Assembly (NCBI GenBank): GCA_037039925.1
Contig: JAXRKP010001346.1
Span: 30,001-94,000 of the forward strand
Length of the DNA: 64,000 nucleotides
DNA from: Doris montereyensis
Taxonomy: Eukaryota; Mollusca; Gastropoda; Nudibranchia; Dorididae
Direction of reading: 5' to 3'
Below are positions 22,461 to 33,570 of the stretch, one piece after another (position 1 is the stretch's first letter; each line of letters begins with the position of its first letter). The position numbers and the translations under genes were made by a program. Under the pieces are notes generated by a model that saw only the letters and a list, made by a program, of their open reading frames with translations, was not told the DNA's origin and did no database searches.

Positions 22461-24144
22461 AAATAGTAGGAAGACTGAAGGGTGAGGGAAGGAAAGAAGG
22501 AAAACATGATATAATTGATTTTTTATAAAAAAAAAAAGAACCTGAGAGTGAAATTTTAAAGAAAAACAAAATGTCACATTGTAATAACTCAGTGACTGAT
22601 TTGTACGTTGCCTGTTAAATATCGTGACTCTTAGTGTGCAACAAAGTTGTTCCCTTTTAATTTTCCCCTGAAACTAGAATAGATTATTTCTAGATTCTAG
22701 TTGGCTAAATTATAACGAGAAATTTCAAGAGTTCAGACTGCTTAGTGCGGTTGACTACCCTGGTTGAATAAAGATGAGTGCATATAGAGCTACATATAGA
22801 TCTATATTATAGATTCTATAATATATATATGGCAGTGGCAGAGTCAAAGACGACCCATCTGACAGACACTAGGCTACCACTACTTAGATGAGTCATAGAA
22901 TAGATCTATAGAATTGCTGTGTTGCAGGCTGAGGATATCATGCCTATAATTTAAGGCCACCGTTATCTACTTCTGGCGCTTTATCCGCAAAGACCAGAAT
23001 TTTGGTCAAGTTCACAGATAAGCATGTCTTGAAAAGTGTGTTAGTGTTCTGCTCAATTCCAGTACCACCCCCCCTGGTGTGTATGATTGTGCCTGTTCAG
23101 CAACCTAATCTTTTTATCCCTTTCTGCGACGTATAATGAAAGGAGAAGTCAAAGAAAATTCTCATTTGTCGAAATTTATTTGAAATGTAAATCTGAGAGG
23201 ATAGTTTAAAAACAATTTACAACCTTTAAACAAAATACACCTTGCAAGGCACCTTGACGTTTAATGACTTCCATAATTTAAAACCAGATGTGTTTTGAAA
23301 GCTAAATTTGAAAATACGGCCGTAACAGGTGGACATCGTTACAAAATGATCCACTATTATGATACTACAACAACTACACCCGCATAAATCACCCTAGTTA
23401 CTGTACTCAACACATTGTTGCACTGCAATGCAGTTGTTGTGGTTTGTGAGACTGGTAGTGTTGTATATTTACGAACAAGCTTGCGGTGGGCCTGGCATGA
23501 TTTACAAGCTTAGAAGTAACATTTTATAATATCTGATCAGGTCAATTTGAAATTATTCCAGGAGATAATGATGCATTAATTTCATACTTGATTCAACACT
23601 GGACAATATTTTTCTGTCGATTTCCTTGCGCGAAGGAAGACCGTTTTTACCGTGGACAAGGCACTCCGACAGCGGTATAACATTACGTGAATGGCATGGT
23701 GTTTACAACCTTTCCATCACTTTTCGACCCGCTTAGGAATTCGTCCCGTATAGTGAAAATTATTGTCAGTTACTCTGAGACGGGGTTTGAGCCCTAGTTG
23801 AATGATATATTCGTATAATTATTGTAAGACAAGACAATATACCTTTTAATGAGACCAGCACGAAATGAGGTGGGAGGGGGGAATTTATCTTAATTCGCTG
23901 AAATGGTGTACGTCGATGCTATGGTACTCTCGCTTCGTGGGTTGGTCTCCCTTTGCGCTTATTTTGCGCAGTTCACGAAACTGGTCGGGTGGTGGTAATC
24001 TAAAAATAGATTCAGTGTTTCATAACAAGCAAAAACGCGCAGTGTGGACTGTTGACTATTATTTTAAACCTTTGCACTTTGACCTTTAACAGACCTTCAA
24101 AAGAAATAGATCATGGTTGGACTTGGTGAATCGAAGAAGTTATG
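22461..24144. other. Region 5' of PHR, no gene seen
   Basis: Presumably holds the PHR promoter and non-coding first exon. I cannot point to a TATA box or start site. A short (TA)n is at 22821-22830. Confidence 0.4.
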
Positions 24145-24350
24145 CACGCATTCTTCCTCGATTCTTCTTCTTCTGTTTCTTCTTCTTCTCCTTCTTCTTC
24201 TTCTTCTCTTTATCTTCTTCATCTTCTTCTTCTTCTATTTACTTCTTCTTTTTCTTCTTCTTCTTCTTCTTCTTCTTCTTCTTCTTCTTCTTCTTCTTCT
24301 TCTTCTTCTTCTTCTTCTTCTTCTTCTTCTTCTTCTTTTCTTCTTCTTCT
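24145..24350 (+). repeat. (CTT)n microsatellite
   Basis: About 200 bp of CTT. On the minus strand this (GAA)n follows the (TAA)n tail of the LINE at 24446-26195. Confidence 0.95.
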
Positions 24351-24390
24351 TCTATCCTTCCTTCCTTCCTTTTTTTTCTCCCTCCTCTCC

Positions 24391-24443
<53 letters not shown>
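24391..24443 (+). repeat. (ATT)n, likely the 3' tail of a LINE
   Basis: Eighteen ATT units abutting the 3' end of the minus-strand CR1-like element. Confidence 0.9.
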
Positions 24444-24445
24444 GC

Positions 24446-26195
24446 ACTAGTTTTACTTTTTTGGGAGTACTAGAGTAAAAGTATCAGCAGACGACATTAA
24501 TGTCCCACCAGGTTTGTAAACATTTAAATGACTTTGAAGATAGGTAGGTGCTGTTCCATCAAGACATTTGTAAACTAAAGTTGCAGCTTTCGAATTTTAT
24601 TCTTTTTTCGACTGTTACCCAGTGAAGTTTGCCAGTAGAGGGGATACATTTCCAACTAAAAAAATAAATAGGTCTGATTGCACATTTTTTTCAATAGGTT
24701 GGGGTTGGCGGGGATTTTCTTCAAACAGGAGGCCAAACATACAGCTTGGAGAACATAAGAGTTGTGACAATTTTTTTGCTAGCATCACTTGTGAGGAATG
24801 GACGGATGGAATTAATGTTTCTCAAGGAAAACGTTGGTGATTTGACTAAGGAGCTCATAGAAAGTTCAGAGTCAAAAATGGTTCCTAAGTCTTTCACCTT
24901 ATTTACCATATTCATTTCATTTCCCCAAAAAATCTATGCTATTCTGATTACTTTTCATCGTTTGTCTTTTTTCGAACCAATTTTTATTAATTCTGTTTTC
25001 TCATCATTAAGTTTTAATTTTGTTTGCATCCATCCATTCCTTCGTTTGGGCTATGCAAGTTTCGCTTTTTCTGATGATTTCATCTAAGCCAACATCGATA
25101 TTAACATTGTACACTTGGGTATCATCAGCATATTGATGAGTAAGACAATGAATTGTCTTTAAAGATTTTAGATAATGGGCTAGTGTACAGACAAAAAGAA
25201 TTGGCCCTTGCACAGACCCTTGCGGCACGCCATATTTGATGGGATTCTCTGGAAATTACAACTTTCTATAACAATAAACTGTTTTCGGTTCAAAAGACAT
25301 GATTCGAACCAAGACAGCACTGTGTCGAGATACCAAATACTGCATGAAGCCTCTGACGCAGAATATGGTGATCGATGGTATTGAATGTAGTTGAAAGATC
25401 TAGAAGATGAAAAAGTGTAATCGAGCCTAATTACATTCAATAGATCATTTAAAACTCGTAACAAAGCGATTTCAGTGCTAGGTAAGCTTGATATGCAGAT
25501 TGGAATGATTGCTGTAGAAATTTGTTTTCCAAATGTGATAACATTAAGTATAATTTGTTTTCTGGAATCTTTGATAAAAAAAAAAGGTAAATTGGAGACG
25601 GGCCTGTAATCTTTAGTAGTTCAGGGTCAAGATTTGTTTTCGTTGAAAGTGGTCTTAAAGAGCAGTTTGTAAATATCTGGCACAACATCTGTCTTGGGAG
25701 TCATTCACCAATCAAAGTTATATATGGTACTTTTCGTCAATACATGTTTTAAAAGTAAGTCCCGCAGGAAAGGATCAAGATTCACAACTTTGGTTTTGAT
25801 GAAAAATAATGTCTTTAACTTCCTCGTCTGAAACAACTCTAAAAGGCGAAAATGATGTCTCTTGAAAATTTAGAAATACCAATAACAGTGTGTTTCCTTA
25901 AAGTTCAATGCGAATCTGGTCGATTATTTGCTGAAAAAATCACAGAATGTATCTGGGAGCTCTTCTTTTGAAATTTGTGTTGGTAAGTTCGCTTTTATCC
26001 TTGCCGAAAAATTCATCTGAAGGATGGAAAATGTAGTGATGTAATAATTTCATTTCGCGTTATTACAAAGCTCTTTCACTTTTCTTTTCTTAAGGAGGTA
26101 AATTTCTTTGTCAGCATCGACAAGTCCCGACTTCAACCACTTAGCTTCAGCACGCCTTCTGACCTGCTTGGCATCTTTTATTTCAGCGTGAACCA
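24446..26195 (-). mobile_element. CR1-like LINE, 3' half of ORF2, 3' end in (TAA)n
   Basis: The minus strand holds, in changing frames, AEIKDAKQVRRRAEAKWLK, SPFRVVSDEEVKDIIF, DYRPVSNLPFF, ALLRVLNDLLN, PQGSVQGPILF, YADDTQVYN, KEWMDANKIK, KDLGTIFDSELSM, INSIRPFLTSDASKKIV and LHWVTVEKRIKF. This is the order of a CR1-clade RT. Stops and shifts abound. The 3' end runs into (TAA)n at 24443-24391, as is usual for this clade. Confidence 0.85.
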
Positions 26196-26700
26196 TGGCC
26201 AATATAAAACACACATGTGTCCAGTATCAAACACACAAAGGTAAAAATCCAGGCCTGGTAAAAATGTAATGATATTAAAAAATTCTTCATGGCCCAAGAC
26301 TTGGTTATAAATCATAAAAATAATGGGGAAAAAAGCAATCACAGCAGCTTTGTATTCGATTTCAGAATCTGTGTTTTTTATTTGCTTTTTTGTCTTCCTT
26401 AGATACCACCTAGCAGCGGAATCCTGATTTCTTTGTAGTTTATTCATGTATGCTTAGTTTTTGGGAGGCCGAAAAAAAAGAGAATTGCAATAGTCAAACC
26501 TCAAAAGTACAAAAGCTGAAGCGATCTTTTGAACGCAGATTTTCAAAGATTGATCTAATGCTAACACTTTTCTTAGCTTATAAAAACATACTTGGCTTAA
26601 TTTATTCATATAACTATCAAAAGATTAAAGTTTTATCAATGCTAACACCAAGATTTCCGACAGTTGAAGCAAATTAAACATGCCGACCATTTCTATCCAC
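26196..26700 (-). mobile_element. Second CR1-like LINE piece (C-terminal)
   Basis: The minus strand reads LGVSIDKTLIFDSYMNKLS, FYKLRKVLALDQSLK, RFDYCNSLF and NKLQRNQDSAARWYLRKTK, the post-RT region of a CR1-like ORF2. It lies directly upstream of the neighbouring element in the same direction, so the two are separate 5'-truncated insertions or a nested pair. The exact junction is not resolved. Confidence 0.7.
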
Positions 26701-26924
26701 AGTCCAAGAAGGTGGTAGGAACCAGACAAAATGAATAGGGTCGGAGGCATTTTACTGAAATTCCCAAAGTTAAAACGGTTTAAATTCATGTCTTGGAATC
26801 GATGTTGTGGGTGGGGGGTTGTTTCTGGTGATGATTCCAATTGCTCTACCATTGCGGTTTGGTCTTGGAATAGAGTGACGCGAAAATCTGGGGTGTCAGT
26901 GAAGCAATATGCACTTGGTGTCCT

Positions 26925-28440
26925 TTGATTTCAGCAAGGTTTTAGTCAAAAAGAAGACCAGCATTTTGTTGCCTGTCTGTCAGTCTCTGCATTTAATCAC
27001 AGCAATTTTAACACAAATGATCATGAAATGTTATTACAGAAACTTTAAATTACTAACGGAATGTCTGGTATCGTCCTAAAGTTTTTAAATCAATATCTGT
27101 CACAAAGAAAGCAAATCATAATTCACAAATAAAATTAAGTCAAGTCGATAACATCTTACATGTGGGGTTCCTCATAGATCAGTGATAGGGCCTGTCCTAT
27201 TTTGTCCTTAACATTGGACCACTTTCAAAAATATGTCTTAAACACAATATTGCCTAACACCGATATGTAGACGATACACAACTCCTATTTAACCAACTTT
27301 GATAACACCTACCCAAGCCCATCATCTTCAATACGTGTTGAGTGAAATGTGTATCATGGAAAGAGAGGAATGGATGAAAACAAATGAACTCAAGCTTTAT
27401 GAACATAAAACGGAAGTGTTGGGGATAACAAGAAGCCAAAGAGAAGAACAAATCTCATGACCTTAAAATGGAGTACGCAGCTATTGACATTGTTGATGCA
27501 ATAAAAACTCCGGACACGATGTTTGATTGTTCACTGTCCATAGACTGCCCATTAAATTATGTGTGCAAGATGTTCATTTTTGAATTAAAGAAACTATCCA
27601 CAATAAGACATTTTTATGTCACAAAAGGACCAAGAAACATGGTTGCCTTAATGTTTTCCAACGAATCCAAGTCAGATTACTGTAATGCAATTCTTTTTGG
27701 TCTCCATGTTGCTAGACTCATACAAAAACCCCGCTAAAGAGAAAACTTATCTCCATGTTTGAAAATGCTTCATTCGCTCCAAGTTGAATGACCTACAGAA
27801 TAAATTTAAAAGCATCAGTTTTATGTCTGCAGATGCTCGAGGGACCAACTTCCCTCCTCCCAATCTTTCTGATCTTATCTCTTAATACTCACAGTCAAGA
27901 TCATTGAGATCCTCAACCGACTACACTTGTTTAGTTATTTCTCTAAACGCACAAAAATGGGCGAGTCGTATTAATCCATAATTATTTTCCTTCGGTCATG
28001 TACTCGGAATGCAATAACCATTCCCCCCAAAAAAAACCCAAACAAACCCAACCCCCAAAAAAAAACAACAACATCAGATAGGCAAATAATATTGCAATTT
28101 TCTAGAAAAAGCTAAGAAACACACTATTTCAATGAGCAATTTTATTTGCTGGTTTGATGGATATATCTCTGAAATTAAATGATTCAATAACGATTTTTTC
28201 CCTCTAAATTTCCTTATATTATTCCTTCAACCAGCGGTATAAAATTGTATTGTTGATATATACCATATATGTATTATAATGTATGCTGATTGGTGTCTCA
28301 TGTAGCCGATGTAACTTTAAATCAATTAATTAGTTCTGTACCACATGTTTAATTGCAATCTGTTCATTTATGTAATTCTAGAAGCGCTCTATAAATGTTT
28401 ACTACCGTTTTTATCATCACTATCATTATAAATGCTTAAT
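26925..28440 (+). mobile_element. CR1-like LINE fragment, RT palm to 3' end
   Basis: The plus strand has FDFSK, HRSVIGPVLF, YVDDTQLLFNQL, EEWMKTNELKLYEHKTEVL, DTMFDCSLSIDCPLNYVCK, KSDYCNAILFGLHVARL and a PPPNLSDLI-like block near 27870, all with frame breaks. It ends AAGCGCTCTATAAATG plus a short ATC/ATT tail, a common LINE 3' end. It points opposite to the two LINE pieces on its left. Confidence 0.8.
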
Positions 28441-28584
28441 TGGGACTGGAAAAATGCCATAGGTGAATTCGTATGATAAAAAATCCTGTCATTTGTCTCT
28501 TTTTGATAATCTTTTAAATCCCCACCCTCCTCCTCCCACGTTGAAAATTGTAAGAAGCATGATACATGTACATGACGTATTGAT

Positions 28585-28785
28585 GATGCAAAGGAGCCAC
28601 AGTGGAGTGAAGGCAAAAGGTGAAAATTAAAAAAAAAAATTTGACAACTCCACCAATAAAGACAAAACAAACCTATATTCTAGATATTTCTCGTTTGTTG
28701 GCTGACGAAGGGTTGTACACGAGGCATTGCGTGTTTATTTCTGTCTTTATTGGTGGAGTTGTCATTTATTGTCGTTTTTCACCTT
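28585..28785. mobile_element. Hairpin-forming insertion flanked by 12-bp direct repeats
   Basis: A perfect 22-bp inverted repeat (28643-28664 and 28742-28763; core ACTCCACCAATAAAGAC) encloses a 77-bp loop. Outer arms AAAGGTGAAAA are also inverted. TGACGTATTGAT occurs just before and just after (28574-28585, 28787-28798). A single related arm occurs at 39221-39270. It looks like a MITE or foldback element. Confidence 0.6.
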
Positions 28786-29389
28786 TGACGTATTGATAGT
28801 GATTCTATCTTATCACACCCTTAACCATCATAATACATTGTAATTCATTTTATTTAACTGATTTGTATCTTCACCCAATCATGTATTCTTGGTCATTCTA
28901 AAATAACTTATCACCGGAAATGTATCCGGTGAGCATGTGACTCGGTCATATGACTTGGAATTGTCACTCTTCCTTGCAACAGTTCACGTGAAGCTGACAT
29001 TGCTATTGCAAAACAAGGTAGGGAAGTGGATATAAAAGCAGTTGACTTATTTATTTTTTTGTTGTGCATATTACAAGTTTTATGAATTGTTTATCGCAGC
29101 GCATTTTGTGAAGGGCAATGATATCAATTATTCAGCACCAGGTCGATCTATAAATACTAACCATCCAAGCCAAAAAGTCATCAGTCATCACCACTCTTGG
29201 TTTTCCTTCCTGTAAAAAGTAGAGAGTATCTGGCAGTGTTTAGTCATCCAGTATCTATAGACCATTGATCTAGAATCTAGATCTAAGTAGCATACCTGTA
29301 TTTAAGTCTTAGAATAAATTTTACATATTCACGGGCATTTTCCTTTATTTCACAGTGAAAAATTTGGCTGCTAATAGCCTTCTTATTAT

Positions 29390-29860
29390 TTAGATTAAAA
29401 ATCTTATTAAACACAAGAAGAACGCTATTTATATTTAGGGCGTGTTACGCCTACAGTTGACTTGAAGCGCGCTGTTCCTTACTTTAGGGCCGACCCCTTT
29501 GATATGTGAAGCGAAGGCCCTTTATTTAGAGCGAGACACCTAGGCTTCTTGAATGGAAATATCCAAGCTTTCCTTAAAGATATCTTCTTCTACTACTTCT
29601 GGCTTGACCTTTGAGTTCATAGTTTAAAAGTTATTTTAACAACGCTGTTTACTGGTCAACAGCCAATAAGATTACAACTTATTTTAAGCCCTGTAACTTT
29701 CGGTGGCTTCACTGTCGTTCATCAAAGTGAGGCTTTCCCATTCGACATACTTAAATTGCTGTAAGCCCTAAGTTGATTGTAAACACAGGTATCACTGCTA
29801 TTGTAATTGTTTTTAAAGCCTTTAGTTTATAGTTAGTTTCTTTTGTTATAATAACATCTT
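29390..29860. repeat. Dispersed repeat Q, unit 1
   Basis: Contains TTTATATTTAGGGCGTGTTA, GAGCGAGACACCTAGGCTTC, TTGACCTTTGAGTTCATAGT and GCTTTCCCATTCGAC. The next 400 bp repeat this order, and an inverted relative is at 62280-62590. There is no coding potential. Confidence 0.7.
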
Positions 29861-30262
29861 AATCCAAGAAGAGCGCTGAACCTTTATTTAGGGTGTGTTA
29901 CGGTGGGCTCAGGAACAGCGCAGGCCCTATATTTAGGGGTCGCTGTCATTGGCACAGGAAGCGTGCAGGCTCTATATTTAGGGCCAGACACCTAGGCTTT
30001 TGAATGGAAATTTCCACTTTCCTTAAATGGTTTATGACGTAGTTTGACCTTTGAGTTCATAGTTAGACATCAGCCAATGAGATTACAATTTATTTTAAGC
30101 TTGTGGCTTTCCTGGTAGACTCGCTATCATTCGCCAAAGTGACGCTTTCCCATTCAACACACTTCGGGCAAGCCTAAGTTGATTGCACAGCTATCGCTGC
30201 TATTGTTTAGTCCTTAGTTTAAGCTTCTCTTGTTGCAATAACATCTCAATATTAATTCGTTA
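29861..30262. repeat. Dispersed repeat Q, unit 2
   Basis: Tandem partner of unit 1: CAAGAAGAGCGCTGAACC, TTTAGGGTGTGTTACGG, two CTATATTTAGGG blocks, CAGACACCTAGGCTTTTGAA, TTGACCTTTGAGTTCATAG and GCTTTCCCATTCAAC. It ends near ATTAATTCG. Confidence 0.7.
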
Positions 30263-30380
30263 TTCTTTCAACTAAGAGAAAAAGCATGTGATTTAGGCCC
30301 TTTTATCATCTGTAGACGTGAAATCTAGCTTCACCCTTTGCACACACTCCAAGTGATTTTTTTTGCTTTAGAGTTTCTGT

Positions 30381-30775
30381 GTTTTTCTTTTAGTATGTAC
30401 ATGAATAACTGTCAAAATACTGTTATGCCATATATCATTGCAAGTGTAGCGTCCTTTGGTTGCTGGAAACGGCCATCATCTTGAATTTTGGACCCAAATT
30501 TCAAAATCTATCTCCTTTCTTGGTTATGAATAAAATCACTCAAAACCTGTGCAGATCGTCTTTTCCATTCAGTATCTAAAGACTAACGTCATGTTTTTCG
30601 ATAGTTTGGGTCAGTTATTTTTAATGAATTTTTTGAAGATATACGTACAAAAACGGCATTTTATTTCAAAATTTTTCTCTCTCAAAAAGTTTACAATATA
30701 ACGAAAAAAACCCGACACCTTTCTATTAACATTGACAAGAGGAACCTGTGTGCCAAATATAATACAAATCGTTCG
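30381..30775. repeat. Dispersed repeat P, copy 2
   Basis: Same orientation as 9759-10185, with the shared blocks in the same order and spacing. The similarity ends at CAAATCGTT in both, marking a likely element border. It is intergenic here. Confidence 0.75.
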
Positions 30776-30869
30776 AAAAATGAGGAAGAGATAACATTTT
30801 AGTGTGAAAAAAACTGCATTTTGAGAAAAAATGCAAATAAAAAAATCAAAGAAAATAACAAACAAATGC

Positions 30870-31896
30870 TTCAGACGGCTTTCCCTTGTTGTAGCAGCTC
30901 CTTACTCTTTCGACAGTCTCTGGCATTGTTACTAATGTAAAGGGGATTATAAATCTAGGTTTAGATGTGCACTGTTGTGAAAACAGATCTCAAAATGACA
31001 AGTATTTTGTTTTTTTCCTATGCTTGTGCGTGTTTACATACACATTGACGTTCATCATATCAAGCAAGTCGATCATTGTAGTCAAGGTCCTGTGGTGTGA
31101 ACATTGACATAACCATTTTCATTGTATTGCTAGAATACACTATGAACTTGGAAAATTAGATCTAGGTCTTCCTTGAGTCTATCATGAAGAAAATTGTTAG
31201 GTTGGATGACCAGAAGATAAAAAAAAAGATGCTTTAGAATTTTGTATGTATTTATTTATTTTTTGTGGGATGGGAATGGTTGCGTGCAGTTGAGATTACA
31301 GATATTAAAAATGCTACAAATTTGGTTTCATACAGTTGAGATTGCCCTTTGATCTCCAAAAGGTTAGCAGGTCTGGTATCAGAGGCTTTCAAATTAAGAA
31401 GACAGTACACTATTCTTTAATCATGTAAATGATTTAAATATTCGCATTGTCACACTAGGTAGGTCCATATTTATGCTTTTATTCAATTTCAAACAACACA
31501 ATAGAGTATTAAAAGTTTTTGTTTTTGTACATGATATCCTAGTTTGGGGGTGGGAAAGATGGTTAGTCGCGACACCAATAACTTTTCTCTTTTATGACTT
31601 CTCTCCATTATCATCACTGAACTCAGCGTGAGACTATAACAACGAAAATTTCATTTGAACATGAGTACTTCAACTGTCACTGATAAGGGCCAATTTTGGA
31701 AAGAGTTTGTTGGTCGGATTCAGCCAATGTACATAGTGAAGAGGGGCATTCCTTAAAATTTTACATCCCATTTAATTTATACTGGCAATATCACAGGTGT
31801 GTCAAATTTGGATTCATACTTGGACTCGTACTGAAGAGATCTGTCACGACTGTATTGTGTCGTTGAGGCACATTATGAGTACAAATTTCATAAAAT
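30870..31896. other. Intergenic, nothing recognised
   Basis: AT-rich with no long frame and no match to the repeat families of this window. Confidence 0.5.
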
Positions 31897-31902
31897 TTTC
31901 TT

Positions 31903-33564
31903 CAGGGTGTCCAGCAAGGTTGGAAATATGTCATCATACTCAGGTCGGAAATGTCTTGGGTAGGAAATGGGCCACAGGTAGTAAAACAAGGTTCCTATGC
32001 ATCAGGGAAATCTTTGAAAACGAAAATAATGTTTCCCTGTCGATAAAATAATGGGGGTGACTCTGATATATTGAGGACAAACATGAGAGAAAATCAGGGA
32101 AATCGAAGTAGACATGAACAATTATAAATCGGCATCGCGAAATAGGAAAATGTGAATAAGTTCGTGGACGATGAATAATCATTTTGCCATCCATTTCCGG
32201 GCATGCATGTTTTGTTGTCTGACGGTTCTTTCATGTTGAAACGAAACGATTCCAGGAATTAGTATCGGATTTCGACACAAAGCGTTCAATATTTTCTTTA
32301 GTTTTAGCGCCTATACCAATACCATGAACTGCGTATCTACAGCCCAGTCTCCTTTCTTCAATTTGACTTTTACTCTGGAGAGGTTAAGAATGTCCTGTGT
32401 GTTAAAAAGCCGATCGCGCACGTTGTTGTATGGTTCATGTCAAAGGGAGAGAGACAGCTAGGGCAATGTGCATTTTTTCAGTCGATCGTGCACGTGTGTG
32501 TGTAAGAAGGCTAGACAGAGAATGTTTGTGTGTGTTCGATGTGACCAATCACGCGTGTGTGTATTAGTATTACTAGAGAGAGAGAGAGTGTATATGGAGA
32601 GTCAGGAATTTACGGATGACTGAAAGGCAAATACAAGTGTTAAGTAAGAATAGAGGAGGTTGGATGATCGAAGGGATATCATGCACGCACGGCCTGATAG
32701 CAGAATAGAGGTGAGGGAAGGGGACAGGGTGAAGAAAGGCATTGTGAAAACATATGGTGGCAAAACAAGAGATGACTGAGTCTGACATGCGACATCGGAA
32801 GAGAGAGAGAGAAATAACGAATGTGTCTACCGGGAAGAAGATTTAGATCTAGATTCCGGTTTTATTGAAGAAGAAAGAAAGAGGGGGTGGGGTGGTCACC
32901 AATATAATGCAGATTTGTACTAGGGGAGGGGGTGGGCAGATGTTTTATGTTGCAGTCAATTAAAAACTTTAGATCTAGTTTTAAGTTTTTGATCTTGAGA
33001 GAGAAAGAGAGAGAGACTGTGGGGGGTGGTGGTGGCTAAAAGTAGAACAGAGGAAGATTTATAATTGGCAGAGTTCAATCAAGTTTATAGAAAAATCCTT
33101 CCAAAGCTCATTTTCTTCTCGGTAGACTGAGTAAGTATTTGTGCAAGAGTGTTAAGGCTATGATATTGTCACTCTTGTGTTTGATTTATTTTTTTCGAAA
33201 GGAGGAAAAAAAAAACAAAAACATTTTTGCACTGTGCATGTTTTGTCAAATGATAGGAGTAGATCTATCACTACTAGATCTAGGTCTATCAGCTATCAGA
33301 ATTTTTTTCTTTCCGAAAAATGCTGAAATATAATTAATCCACAGTGAAACATAAAAGAAATGTCTGATCACTTTTCATTTCGTTGTTATGCACTAGAAAG
33401 TCAGTCATTTATGATTTTAATTAAAAAAAAATTTAATAATGCATTGAAATTGGAAATATTTACGCTGTTCTCCGTTTCTGGCGTCGGAGAGTATTTCTTT
33501 TCCTAGGTAGGATTTTTTGTGTTGAGGTAGAAAATTTTCAGTTGGTTTTTTGCAGGACACCCTG
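31903..33564 (+). mobile_element. Non-autonomous TIR element, copy 1 (1.66 kb)
   Basis: The ends are CAGGGTGTCCAGCAAGG and, inverted, CAGGGTGTCCTGCAAAA. The flanks are exact 6-bp repeats TTTCTT (31897-31902, 33565-33570). The interior matches 41339-43148 almost throughout, including the block starting at 32262 and the GA-rich middle. There is no transposase-like frame. The superfamily is unknown; a 6-bp duplication does not suit hAT (8) or mariner (2). Confidence 0.8.
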
Positions 33565-33570
33565 TTTCTT

